Assembly: GCA_020343615.1 (NCBI GenBank)
Contig: CP070803.1
Coordinates: 751,118 to 784,079 of the forward strand
Length of the DNA: 32,962 nucleotides
From: Candidatus Woesearchaeota archaeon
GTDB lineage: Archaea > Nanobdellota > Nanobdellia > UBA10117 > GCA-020343615
Direction of reading: 5' to 3'
Shown: in pieces, positions 1-7,724 of the stretch
Position numbering within the stretch: position 1 is the stretch's first letter
How the letters are laid out: each line of letters begins with the position of its first letter
Notes under the pieces: model-generated
Databases searched by the model: none
What the model was told of the DNA's origin: nothing
What the model saw: only the letters and a program-made list of their open reading frames with translations
Position numbers and translations under genes: made by a program

Positions 1-205
1 ATAAATATCTCACATCCCTATTACAAAGTGGGACTTCTTTGAAAGAAGTATATTTACCGCCTTTAGAAGCTAACTCAAGAACTTTCTTTTCACTATCTTT
101 TCTTTCGAACTCTATACTAATAATTTTATCTAGAGTTCCTTCTATTTCTACATCTCCTTTTTTTGCATTTACATCCTTAGCAATTTTCCAAGATAATTTT
201 AACAT
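1..205 (-). CDS. Hypothetical protein, N-terminal 68 residues only
   Basis: An open frame begins with ATG (complement of 203-205) and continues without a stop to the window edge, so the C-terminal part is missing. The visible part begins MLKLSWKIAKDVNAKKGDVE and is charged and soluble-looking, with no membrane segment. A good archaeal TATA box (TTTATA core, 241-250) lies about 40 nt upstream, which supports a real transcribed gene. I do not recognise the family. The gene is read in the same direction as the hypothetical gene ending at 281. Confidence 0.6.
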   Translation of the reverse strand, partial: MLKLSWKIAKDVNAKKGDVEIEGTLDKIISIEFERKDSEKKVLELASKGGKYTSFKEVPLCNRDVRYL

Positions 206-239
206 TTTCAGTTAATCATTTAAACTCAAGTAATATCTG

Positions 240-252
240 TTTTATAAATATT
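240..252 (-). promoter_or_regulatory. TATA-box promoter for the edge gene
   Basis: On the minus strand the sequence reads AATATTTATAAAAC. The TTTATAAA core is a good match to the archaeal TATA box and sits about 40 nt before the ATG at 205. Transcription would start near 215-220, giving a short leader. This is read directly from sequence; activity is inferred. Confidence 0.55.
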
Positions 253-280
253 TCTATTTTTATTATTATCTAGTAATAAA

Positions 281-832
281 TTATTTGATTAAATAAGCGT
301 CCTTAAGAAAAACCTTTTTACAAAATCCCCAGTCACTATCAAAAGTCTTTTTATCCGGTTTCCAAACAACTATTCCGATTGTATTAGAGGTATCGGATTT
401 ACCCTTAAGACAGTAGACATTATATTCATTAAAACTTTCTAATTCACGAGTTATAATCTTCCTAGTCTCACTACCTTCTTTTTCAAGAATCCTTTCTTTT
501 CTATCCATATCAATATCTAATAAAATAGGATAAGGACCGCATACATTTAGAGCTACTTTATAACTATCTCTCTCAAGGTTATGTATCTCATTAACATTTA
601 TTTTTCCCTTTAAAGGCAAATCAATTTCAGGGAAGTCGTTTTTACTATAAGTAGATACACAGTTTATCTCATCCATATTAACTTTTATTAGATCTTTATA
701 CTCTTTACTCTTAAAATAATTTTCAAATATAAATTTTATAGTTTCTTTGTCGAAATTAATACTGGCCAATCTTTCTAATCCTTCTCTTACAATTACTTTA
801 TCCTCTTCTCTAATTTTTCTGAAGATACCCAT
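281..832 (-). CDS. Hypothetical soluble protein, 183 aa
   Basis: A complete ORF starting MGIFRKIREEDKVIVREGLE. It is rich in Lys and Glu, with no signal peptide or transmembrane segment, so a cytoplasmic location is likely. The N-terminal half looks helical; the C-terminal half (residues 90-170) alternates short hydrophobic and charged stretches suggestive of beta structure. I do not recognise the family. A TATA box at 873-884 lies 41-52 nt upstream of the ATG, supporting expression. It is divergent from the membrane-protein pair that starts at 995. Confidence 0.65.
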   Translation of the reverse strand: MGIFRKIREEDKVIVREGLERLASINFDKETIKFIFENYFKSKEYKDLIKVNMDEINCVSTYSKNDFPEIDLPLKGKINVNEIHNLERDSYKVALNVCGPYPILLDIDMDRKERILEKEGSETRKIITRELESFNEYNVYCLKGKSDTSNTIGIVVWKPDKKTFDSDWGFCKKVFLKDAYLIK

Positions 833-871
833 TCTTTTCTACGAAATACAGACTAAGTTAGATGATATAGA

Positions 872-885
872 GATATAAATATTTC
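872..885 (-). promoter_or_regulatory. TATA-box promoter for the 183-aa hypothetical gene
   Basis: The minus strand reads AAATATTTATATC, an archaeal TATA-like element 41-52 nt before the ATG at 832. The region 833-994 is otherwise a short divergent intergenic stretch. Confidence 0.5.
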
Positions 886-947
886 TAATTTTATTATCTT
901 ACAGTAACAAAAAGATAGGCATCAAAACACACACGGTCAAACATAAA

Positions 948-960
948 TTATATAAATAAT
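948..960 (+). promoter_or_regulatory. TATA-box promoter for the membrane-protein pair
   Basis: TTATATAAATAAT is a strong archaeal TATA match. It lies about 40 nt before the ATG at 995. Transcription would begin near 980, leaving a short leader that contains the GGTGA Shine-Dalgarno sequence at 986-990, five bases before the ATG. This gene therefore appears to use a leadered mRNA. Confidence 0.6.
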
Positions 961-994
961 GATTAAGTATTAAGATATAAAAAAAGGTGAAAAA

Positions 995-1552
995 ATGGTA
1001 TATGTGTTTGAGCACGTAATAGACCTCCTTAGAGAATTTGGTTTCTTCGCAGTACTATTGCCTTGGCTGTTAATATTTGCAATATTCTTCGGAATATTAC
1101 AAAAAACGAAGGTACTAGGAGAACAGAAGAACATTAATGCAATAGTAGCATTAGCAGCTGCGTTTTTTGTAGTAGCAGCTACACCCATAGTAGACGCCAT
1201 AAACAGCTTAATACCAGCAGCAGCTTATTTGATAGTAGCAGCTCTGTTAATATTAATGGTACTAGGGTTCTTCATAAAAGACGTTGGAGACGGAATGGTT
1301 AACAAGTGGTACACTAAACTTGGTCTTGTTATATTGATTGTAATAGTATTCCTAGGAGTGATAGATTACACATCATCTGCAAACATCCCTATAATACACC
1401 AATTAGTAGTATTTTTCCTAGGTGGCGGTAACGGTAACGGAATAAGTGTACCAGGCGTAGGTATAAATGAAGAAAGCTTAAAGATATTCGGAGCAGTAGC
1501 GTTGATGCTTATAGTGATCTTTGGAACTATGTACTATATTTCAAGGGATTAA
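995..1552 (+). CDS. Multi-spanning membrane protein, first of a tandem paralogous pair
   Basis: This 185-aa protein has about five hydrophobic segments (roughly residues 17-38, 48-66, 73-93, 107-124 and 164-181) and almost no soluble domain, so it is an integral membrane protein. The motif GILQKTKVLGEQKNINAIVA (residues 34-53) recurs in the next gene as GILSQTKVFGENKNISVIIS, showing a tandem duplication. A Gly-rich loop (GGGNGNG) lies before the last helix. A GGTGA ribosome-binding site precedes the start. I do not recognise a named family. Its position next to a pilus-type locus hints at a membrane accessory role, but that is only inference from location. Confidence 0.8.
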   Translation: MVYVFEHVIDLLREFGFFAVLLPWLLIFAIFFGILQKTKVLGEQKNINAIVALAAAFFVVAATPIVDAINSLIPAAAYLIVAALLILMVLGFFIKDVGDGMVNKWYTKLGLVILIVIVFLGVIDYTSSANIPIIHQLVVFFLGGGNGNGISVPGVGINEESLKIFGAVALMLIVIFGTMYYISRD

Positions 1553-1561
1553 AAATCGAAT

Positions 1562-2104
1562 ATGGCCTCACTTGTGAGCGGAATAGAATTTTTAGACAAG
1601 TTTGGGGCTTATAGAGTTATTTTTCCTTTTTTTTTGATTCTTGCAGTAACTTACGGTATTCTTTCTCAAACAAAGGTTTTTGGTGAAAATAAAAATATAT
1701 CAGTGATAATATCACTAATCGTAGCTTTTGTTTTTGTTTTATCTTCTAAAGCAGTTGAGTTTATTAATACTTTAATTCCTTTTTTTATAACATTTTTAGT
1801 ATTATTATTCCTATTTATGTTAGTTACAGCTTCCACAGGAGTCAACATAGGAGACATAGCTTCAGGAGTAAAAAGAGGTGGATGGTTTCTTGTTATTATA
1901 ATAATGATTGTTATGACTTTTGTAATTATGAATTTAGTATTTCCAGAATATAATCCAGAAACAAGAACAAGCGGACAAGAAGACGAGCCCATTAACGCGC
2001 TCGGAGAAATTTTAGATATATTCTTTACTCCAACAGTTATGGGTTTAATAGTATTATTTGCAGTGTTTGCAGTAGCAGCCTACGTAATAACTATAGGCAA
2101 ATAG
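1562..2104 (+). CDS. Multi-spanning membrane protein, second of the tandem pair
   Basis: A 180-aa integral membrane protein with about five hydrophobic segments, starting 9 nt after the previous stop, so surely co-transcribed. It shares with its neighbour the order: N-terminal amphipathic stretch, helix, loop with TKVFGENKNIS, two helices, a GD-containing loop (NIGDIASG versus KDVGDGMV), then two more helices. The polar loop near residues 128-146 (NPETRTSGQEDEP) is longer and more acidic than in the paralogue. The stop TAG ends at 2104, one base before the stop of the convergent coiled-coil gene. No named family recognised. Confidence 0.8.
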   Translation: MASLVSGIEFLDKFGAYRVIFPFFLILAVTYGILSQTKVFGENKNISVIISLIVAFVFVLSSKAVEFINTLIPFFITFLVLLFLFMLVTASTGVNIGDIASGVKRGGWFLVIIIMIVMTFVIMNLVFPEYNPETRTSGQEDEPINALGEILDIFFTPTVMGLIVLFAVFAVAAYVITIGK

Positions 2105-2105
2105 C

Positions 2106-2663
2106 TTATTTTCTGCCTAGTCTATCAGGTTTAGAGAACCCCTTTAATTTATCTGTTAGATCAGCTAAGTCCTTTATTTTTTCAACGAATGTAGGCATTA
2201 TTTCGCTGAATATTTTCTCCATAACTTTTAGTTCTATTCTAATCTCCTTTATTCCTTTTTGACAATCTGTAAGCCTAACATCAATATCATCTCTGAATCC
2301 ATTTATTCCACCTCTTAGATAACCAATCTCTTTTTCTTGTAACTCTAGTTTAGATATAACATTCTTTTGCCAGACCTTTATATCATCTAATTTTTTTACT
2401 ACCTCCGCTGTTTTTTCTGAGAATACAGATTCAGATATTTCCTCTACTTCTTCTTTAGTAGGAGAAGGAGAAGTAGCTGGAGGAGCCAATGCAGCTATAT
2501 CCTTATCAGGCATTGGAACTGGCTGAGCAGATGGCATTTCTGGAGCCGGAAGTCCCTCTGGAAACGATGGAAAATCTCCACCTGGACCTGTTTGTTGACT
2601 GATATCTGGTAAATTGCCAATATCTGGCATTTTTTCTTTTTTCTTTTTTCCTAAGCTAAACAT
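2106..2663 (-). CDS. Proline-rich/coiled-coil protein, 185 aa
   Basis: The N-terminus is basic (KKKKEK, residues 6-11), followed by a Pro/Gly-rich, probably disordered region (about 20-70: repeated P, G, A and S), then a long heptad-type coiled coil (about 78-170). There is no signal peptide. Second gene of a two-gene minus-strand operon: it starts 2 nt after the stop of the upstream coiled-coil gene, with a GGAAGGTGAT ribosome-binding site inside that gene's end. By architecture it could be a cytoplasmic scaffold or adaptor comparable in role to archaellum FlaC/D/E coiled-coil proteins, but I see no sequence motif proving homology. Confidence 0.75.
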   Translation of the reverse strand: MFSLGKKKKEKMPDIGNLPDISQQTGPGGDFPSFPEGLPAPEMPSAQPVPMPDKDIAALAPPATSPSPTKEEVEEISESVFSEKTAEVVKKLDDIKVWQKNVISKLELQEKEIGYLRGGINGFRDDIDVRLTDCQKGIKEIRIELKVMEKIFSEIMPTFVEKIKDLADLTDKLKGFSKPDRLGRK

Positions 2664-2665
2664 CT

Positions 2666-3097
2666 CTAATCACCTTCCTTGTTTTTATTAATCATATCCA
2701 TTACTTCTTTTTTAGTAACATAACTCAAGGGCTGCCACCATTTAGAATATCTTTCTAATATTTCTATGTCCTCTTTAGGGGCAAGATCCTTTAGTCTATC
2801 TGCAATTCTCATTGTCAATTCATTAATTTCTTGCAGCTTTCCTCTAATCTCTCTCATATCACCTTCTGTTTTATTTATCCTCTTTATAGATGATTTATGT
2901 TTTTCTATCGTGTCTTTTTCAGTTAGCTGAACCTTACTTGACAACGTATCTATTTGCTCTTCTACGATTTTAATTCTTCTCGATAAAGAAGCAATTTCTT
3001 TTTCAACGTAACTCTTCATTGAAGAATAATCCTTTTTGTGTTTTTGCTGGTCCGGTATAGAAGGTGCTTCAAGAGGTTGAGGAATGTTTTGTTCCAT
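2666..3097 (-). CDS. Coiled-coil protein with C-terminal WWxPL motif, 143 aa
   Basis: A short Pro-rich N-terminus (residues 5-16) is followed by heptad-rich helix from about 25 to 108, then a compact C-terminal segment containing ERYSKWWQPLSYVTKKEV (residues 115-132; Trp120 and Trp121). No membrane segment is present. It is first in a two-gene operon with the other coiled-coil protein, transcribed divergently from the secretion ATPase at 3204. That suggests a cytoplasmic partner of the ATPase or platform. The conserved-looking WW-x-PL...TKKEV tail could be a docking peptide. Functional assignment is inference. Confidence 0.75.
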   Translation of the reverse strand: MEQNIPQPLEAPSIPDQQKHKKDYSSMKSYVEKEIASLSRRIKIVEEQIDTLSSKVQLTEKDTIEKHKSSIKRINKTEGDMREIRGKLQEINELTMRIADRLKDLAPKEDIEILERYSKWWQPLSYVTKKEVMDMINKNKEGD

Positions 3098-3122
3098 AAT
3101 TTATATTATGGGCGGTATAAGT

Positions 3123-3132
3123 GTAATAAAAC
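3123..3132 (-). promoter_or_regulatory. Probable TATA element for the coiled-coil operon
   Basis: The minus strand reads GTTTTATTAC about 26-35 nt before the ATG at 3097, the spacing expected for a leaderless archaeal transcript. The match to TATA consensus is moderate. It faces away from the ATPase promoter at 3169-3178. Confidence 0.4.
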
Positions 3133-3168
3133 TTTGTAATTATATTCGAGTAGCACTTTATGAAAAGA

Positions 3169-3178
3169 AAATATAAAA
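3169..3178 (+). promoter_or_regulatory. TATA-box promoter of the large pilus operon
   Basis: AAATATAAAA lies 26-35 nt before the ATG at 3204. No Shine-Dalgarno sequence precedes the ATG, so the first gene of the operon is probably translated from a leaderless mRNA. The following genes are nearly all overlapping, so this promoter may drive a very long transcript. Confidence 0.6.
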
Positions 3179-3203
3179 ACCTACAGATAATACTTCAATA
3201 TAT

Positions 3204-5477
3204 ATGAAGAAAATTAAACCTTGTTCGCACATCGTATCCCAAGAAGGTGGAGACCGCGTTCTTAAAATCAACTGCGAAGGGTGTATTTTTTCCCCATCAA
3301 TAGAAGACCACGCCCTATGCATGCGTAAAAGTATAGATAATATTCTAGAAGAAGGGCACATAACAAAAATTTCGTTTCTACAAAAGCAAGAATACGTCTA
3401 TGATTCAGAACAAACAGCACTCTTAGTAGAAATAGCGAACTTAATCTATAGATTAACAAAAGAGGAAGATATTCTTTCTTCTGAAAAGATAGGTCCTGCT
3501 GGACAAAAATGTACCAGATGTTTTTCAAATAGAAGGGAATTTCTGAGAGACCTTTTCTACAATCAACTTAAAGAAGATCCAATTGTAGCATATAGAAAAA
3601 TAAGAAGAAGAATAATTGAAGAGGGTGTAAGATTAAAACATCCGTTATTAAAAGAATGTATTCAATGTGAAAAAACCTTCATAAGCACCTTAGATTACAT
3701 AAAAAAAGAACTAGAGAAGACTAAAATAATAAGTAGAAGCAAACCATTTCTTAAAGATTATAAAGAAGGAGATAGAACAATATATACTCGATTGTTTAAA
3801 CCAAGTATAAGACCGAATTTTATGTATACTCAAATAGCAAGTAGATATCCTACTGATGCTGAAGAAATAGATAATTATATTCTAGAAGATGGTTCTGAAG
3901 TTTCTATACTAAAATTACCTAATGATGTGAGATATACCTATCATCTGGTACCGCCCGAGTTTAAATTAACAGAGCCAAAATATGAGATACTAAGTAAAGC
4001 TAGAGAGATTATAGCAGAGCACAAACCAAAGAAAGAGGAGTTCATAGATCCACAAAGAACAAGAAGTATTTTTTATAATATAGAAAAGGACCTTATAAGA
4101 GATCTTATTAAAACAGAAAAATTGAAACTGACGTATAAGGAAATAGAAAAATTAAGCGAGATTTTGGTTAGGTATACAATTGGTTTTGGTTTGGTTGAAA
4201 TTCTTTTAACAGATCCAAAAATACAAGACGTTAGTATAAATGCTCCCGTAGGGATTAATAAAGTTAACGTTGTACATGCTGATCATGGGGAATGTATAAC
4301 AAACATCTCTTTTACTGAAAGAGAGATTGATTCTTGGGCAACTAAGCTAAGAATGTTGTCAGGAAGACCATTAGATCAAGCCAATCCTGTTTTAGATGCT
4401 AATCTAGAAATACCTGGTGGTAGATCTAGAGTCTGTGTAATTCAAGACCCATTGTCTCCATTCGGTTTAGCTTTTTCTTTTAGAAGACATAGGGAAAGAC
4501 CATGGACCTTACCATTATTCATAAAAAATGGAATGTTAACACCTCTAGCAGCAGGTTTATTTAGTTTCTTAATAGATGGATCTAGAACAATTCTAATAGC
4601 AGGCACTAGATCTGCAGGAAAAACAAGTTTGATGAGTTCTTTACTAGTAGAAATAATGAGGTCTTCCAGAATAATTACAGTAGAAGATACTCCAGAGCTG
4701 CCTGTCTCATACTTACAAAAGTTAAATTATGATATCCAACCAATGAAAGTAAGGTCAGTAATAGTAGGAGCTGAAGGCGAATTATCTGCAGCAGAAGGTA
4801 TTCGTACTTCATTGCGTCTAGGAGACTCTAGTTTAATAATAGGAGAAGTTAGGTCAAAAGAAGCTATAGCACTTTATGAGGCAATGAGAGTAGGAGCTTT
4901 AGCGAATGTTGTAGCAGGAACAATTCACGGTTCTTCTCCATACGATGTATTCGATAGAGTTGTAAATGATTTAGGTGTTCCAAGAACATCTTTTAAGGCT
5001 ACTGACATAATCGCCGTAGCTAATCCTATAAAGTCAGCGTCAGGACTCGAGAGAAATCGTAGACTAGTCCAGGTTTCAGAAGTTAGGAAATTTTGGGAGA
5101 AGGATCCATTAGACGAAAAAGGATTTGCAGATTTAATGAAATATGATGCTAGAGAAGACAAAATAGTACCTACAGATGTTTTTACACAAGGGGATTCTTA
5201 TATTTTAAAGGAAATAGCCAGTAATGTAAGAGAATGGGTAGGAGATTGGGACGCAGTATGGGACAACATTGTTTTAAGAGCTAGAATAAAGAAAGCTTTA
5301 GTAGACCTTGCAAAAAAAACAGACAATAATGAACTATTAGAAGCTGAATTTGTGGTAGAATCTAATGATAAGTTCCATGAAATTGCTGAAGCAATAAGCC
5401 AAGAGATAGGCGTTACTGATCCAAAAAGAATTTACTCTGAATGGGAACTTTGGCTTAAATCAAAAATAAAAGAATGA
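3204..5477 (+). CDS. Type II/IV secretion-pilus assembly ATPase (GspE/TadA/ArlI type) with Cys-rich N-terminal extension
   Basis: A 757-aa hexameric-type ATPase that would power assembly of a pilus-like machine at the cytoplasmic face of the membrane. The Walker A motif GTRSAGKTS starts at residue 467 (Lys473). The Asp box-like ITVEDTPELP follows at about 494-503. The Walker B-type stretch SLIIGEVRSKEA surrounds Glu548, and GTIHGSSPYD provides the His box near residue 574. The N-terminal 160 residues carry Cys at 7, 24, 27, 39, 103, 106, 152 and 155, including three CxxC pairs that suggest a zinc-binding domain not typical of bacterial GspE. The next gene overlaps its stop by ATGA, coupling it to the platform protein. 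TadA, ArlI and type IV pilus ATPases cannot be separated by eye. Confidence 0.93.
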   Translation: MKKIKPCSHIVSQEGGDRVLKINCEGCIFSPSIEDHALCMRKSIDNILEEGHITKISFLQKQEYVYDSEQTALLVEIANLIYRLTKEEDILSSEKIGPAGQKCTRCFSNRREFLRDLFYNQLKEDPIVAYRKIRRRIIEEGVRLKHPLLKECIQCEKTFISTLDYIKKELEKTKIISRSKPFLKDYKEGDRTIYTRLFKPSIRPNFMYTQIASRYPTDAEEIDNYILEDGSEVSILKLPNDVRYTYHLVPPEFKLTEPKYEILSKAREIIAEHKPKKEEFIDPQRTRSIFYNIEKDLIRDLIKTEKLKLTYKEIEKLSEILVRYTIGFGLVEILLTDPKIQDVSINAPVGINKVNVVHADHGECITNISFTEREIDSWATKLRMLSGRPLDQANPVLDANLEIPGGRSRVCVIQDPLSPFGLAFSFRRHRERPWTLPLFIKNGMLTPLAAGLFSFLIDGSRTILIAGTRSAGKTSLMSSLLVEIMRSSRIITVEDTPELPVSYLQKLNYDIQPMKVRSVIVGAEGELSAAEGIRTSLRLGDSSLIIGEVRSKEAIALYEAMRVGALANVVAGTIHGSSPYDVFDRVVNDLGVPRTSFKATDIIAVANPIKSASGLERNRRLVQVSEVRKFWEKDPLDEKGFADLMKYDAREDKIVPTDVFTQGDSYILKEIASNVREWVGDWDAVWDNIVLRARIKKALVDLAKKTDNNELLEAEFVVESNDKFHEIAEAISQEIGVTDPKRIYSEWELWLKSKIKE

Positions 5478-5707
5478 AAGATGAATATCAAAGTGATTGG
5501 GGCGATGACGAAGAGATAGATAGAGGACTGATATACAGATACAAAAAAAGATTAGAAAGTGAATTAAGCCCTGAAGACGAAGGATTGAATAGGTCATATT
5601 CTCACGATTATATAACATTCAAGCAAGAACAAGCTGGCAAATTTCATCTGTTGTTCGAGTTCCTATGTAGAAAAGCATATAGCATTCTAAAAGTAAAAAT
5701 AAAGTAA
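5474..5707 (+). CDS. N-terminal part of TadC/ArlJ-type platform protein, ending at an in-frame TAA
   Basis: A 77-aa ORF whose ATG overlaps the ATPase stop (ATGA). Its tail (FEFLCRKAYSILKVKIK) resembles the cytoplasmic lead-in that precedes the first T2SSF domain in archaeal TadC-like proteins. The TAA at 5705-5707 is in the same frame as the large platform ORF downstream. The 33 codons between the TAA and the first possible start of that ORF (TTG 5807) are open and protein-like (KDREKIEVFLRLAHFDTSPE..). I therefore read 5474-7597 as one gene broken by one stop, although a naturally split protein is possible. Confidence 0.7.
   Translation: MKDEYQSDWGDDEEIDRGLIYRYKKRLESELSPEDEGLNRSYSHDYITFKQEQAGKFHLLFEFLCRKAYSILKVKIK
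5705..5707 (+). other. In-frame TAA interrupting the platform-protein gene
   Basis: The codons around it read AAA-GTA-AAA-ATA-AAG-TAA-AAA-GAT-AGA-GAA. Upstream and downstream frames are identical, so a single base substitution (for example from CAA, GAA or AAA) explains the break; no indel is needed. TAA, TAG and TGA all terminate other genes here, so code reassignment is unlikely. Confidence 0.85.
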
Positions 5708-7597
5708 AAAGATAGAGAAAAAATAGAAGTTTTTCTAAGGTTAGCCCACTTCGATACTTCTCCTGAGAGCGTATACAGCTTAACATACTTTTTATGCTTA
5801 GTCGCCTTGATTGCTTCAATAGTTGTTACCATGATTATAGGTAATTTTTATGTGATTCTTGTCGGAATAATATTGGTTATATTTGTCTTATTTTATATCC
5901 CGAGTTACCCTAAAACAACATTTATTAAATGGCGTGCCAAAGCTTCTGATCAGTTAGTTCTAGCGGTTATGTATATGGTTATCCAAATGGAGAGAGTTTC
6001 CAATCTAGAATTAGCAATAGAATTTGTAGCTCGGCATACAGCCCCTCCCGTATCTCTTGACTTTATGAAAGTGTTATGGGACGTTGAAAGTAAAATTTAT
6101 TCTTCTGTTTCAGAATCTCTTGAAGAATACATAAAAACTTGGAGAGGTTGGAACGATGATTTTATAGAAGCAGTTCACTTAGTACAGTTCTCTCTTCAAC
6201 AAAAAGATGATGACGAGAGAAGAAGAACCTTGCATAGATCTACTATCGTAGTTTTAGAAGGAACACATCAACACATGTTAAAGTATGCTCATTCCTTACA
6301 AGGACCAATGCAGGCATTGCACATGTTGGGTATCGTCTTACCTGTTATGGCTTTAGTTATGCTGCCTCTAATTGGAGCTTTCATGGGAGCCAACATAAAA
6401 TGGTACCATCTTGTTATAATGTATAATCTGATGTTCCCTGTTTTAGTCTATTATCTTGGAAAAGATATGTTACAGAAAAGACCAGCAGGAACCAGCGGAG
6501 GAGATAGTTACACATACATGCTAGCTAAGTATCATAAACCTTATATAAAAATCGGAAGTTTAAAATTAAGAATACCGCCCGCTTTATTCGGAGTTATTGT
6601 TTTCTTTATAGTAGCTCTTCCAGGATTACTTTACTTTTTTAGTTTAACTATCACCTATATGAGCGGTCTTCCTGGCAAGGAAATACTATTTAGTATACCT
6701 TCCCTTTTATTTACTCTAGATATGATTCTTGCAGTAGGGTTAGGTACAGGAGTATATTTCTATTATTCAGTTCATTATCTGATTAAAGTAAAACATAAAA
6801 TAGAGAGAATTGAAGCAGAATTCCCTTCAGGAGTTTTTCAATTAGCAAATAGAATCAAAGAAAAAGTGCCTGCTGAAGTAGCATTTGAAAAAGTCGCAAA
6901 ATCAATACATAAAAGCGACATAGGAGAAATGTTTTGGCTTATAGACTACAATTTAAAAAAACAGGGCACAGACTTAGAAGACGCTATATTTAATAAAAGA
7001 TACGGAGCTATAGCGTATTATCCCTCAGGGATCATAAGATCAGCTATGGCTGTTCTAGTTGATGCTGCAAAAAAAGGACCTACATCTGCAGCAAAATCTC
7101 TTTTTTCAGTCTCCAAGTATTTAACTAGTTTGAGAAGAGTTAATGATAGGTTAAAGGACCTATTAGCAGACACAACCTCTTCTATGAAAATGCAAATATC
7201 AATGTTCATACCTTTAATCACAGGACTAGTTGTAGGTCTTAATGTGCTAATTACTACGATTCTTAGAAATCTAGGTGCTGTTTTAACTGACCTTCCAATA
7301 CAAGGCGGAGATTCAGCTCAAATGAATTTAGGAACAGATTTATTATCCATATTTCAATTTGAATTTATGATTCCTGCATTTATTGCCGCGCTTGTTGTTG
7401 GTATATATATAATCCAAATTGTCTGTTTAATTTCATACTTAGTTAATGGGATAAATAATGGTTACGATACAATTGAACTGAAGTATCTAATAGGAAGAAA
7501 TTTATTTATAGCAGTGCCGTTCTTTTGTATAGTAGCGGCATTAACCAGTATAATGTTAACAAATATAATAAATATAATGCCTATGGCAGGTGGATAG
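5708..7597 (+). CDS. TadC/ArlJ-type inner-membrane platform protein (two T2SSF domains), main part
   Basis: The inner-membrane platform on which the ATPase acts during pilus assembly. The open frame runs from just after the TAA at 5705; the first canonical start is TTG at 5807, giving 596 aa, but the 33 codons before it look like authentic family sequence. The first cytoplasmic T2SSF-like helical domain spans about residues 40-160 from 5807 and is followed by two membrane helices. A second domain (about 330-460, including FPSGVFQLANRIKEKVPAE) is followed by three more. Two tandem T2SSF domains are the archaeal ArlJ/TadC arrangement. No ribosome-binding site precedes TTG 5807, so efficient independent initiation is doubtful; readthrough, reinitiation, a sequence error or decay are the alternatives. 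Confidence 0.85.
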   Translation, partial: KDREKIEVFLRLAHFDTSPESVYSLTYFLCLVALIASIVVTMIIGNFYVILVGIILVIFVLFYIPSYPKTTFIKWRAKASDQLVLAVMYMVIQMERVSNLELAIEFVARHTAPPVSLDFMKVLWDVESKIYSSVSESLEEYIKTWRGWNDDFIEAVHLVQFSLQQKDDDERRRTLHRSTIVVLEGTHQHMLKYAHSLQGPMQALHMLGIVLPVMALVMLPLIGAFMGANIKWYHLVIMYNLMFPVLVYYLGKDMLQKRPAGTSGGDSYTYMLAKYHKPYIKIGSLKLRIPPALFGVIVFFIVALPGLLYFFSLTITYMSGLPGKEILFSIPSLLFTLDMILAVGLGTGVYFYYSVHYLIKVKHKIERIEAEFPSGVFQLANRIKEKVPAEVAFEKVAKSIHKSDIGEMFWLIDYNLKKQGTDLEDAIFNKRYGAIAYYPSGIIRSAMAVLVDAAKKGPTSAAKSLFSVSKYLTSLRRVNDRLKDLLADTTSSMKMQISMFIPLITGLVVGLNVLITTILRNLGAVLTDLPIQGGDSAQMNLGTDLLSIFQFEFMIPAFIAALVVGIYIIQIVCLISYLVNGINNGYDTIELKYLIGRNLFIAVPFFCIVAALTSIMLTNIINIMPMAGG

Positions 7598-7598
7598 A

Positions 7599-7724
7599 TT
7601 GTCTAAAAAGGGCGATATTTGGCCAACTATGAGGCTTATAATAATATTTGGTCTAGGAATAATAGTGTTAATATTTGTTTTTAAAGTGTTAGGAAAATGG
7701 TTAAAAGACTTTATGATTTCTTAG
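7599..7724 (+). CDS. Small prepilin-like protein, 41 aa (TTG start)
   Basis: Begins with TTG one base after the platform gene's TAG and reads (M)SKKGDIWPTMRLIIIFGLG followed by a hydrophobic helix to about residue 31 and a basic tail. SKKG-D followed by a membrane helix fits an archaeal type III signal sequence, cleaved after Gly by a prepilin peptidase. It overlaps the next gene's start at 7697 by 28 nt. Short size and non-ATG start make it uncertain, but the position and motif match the neighbours. Candidate minor pilin or small membrane accessory. Confidence 0.6.
   Translation: MSKKGDIWPTMRLIIIFGLGIIVLIFVFKVLGKWLKDFMIS

Noticed and set aside
970-1200. Minus-strand ORF of 76 codons opposite the first membrane protein
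   Set aside because: It is antisense to a gene with a good promoter, ribosome-binding site and a paralogue next door; its own sequence is low-complexity and lacks a promoter. A shadow ORF.
5705-5707. Pyrrolysine- or selenocysteine-type recoding at the platform stop
   Set aside because: The codon is TAA, not TAG or TGA, and I see no recoding structure nearby; other TAA codons end genes normally.
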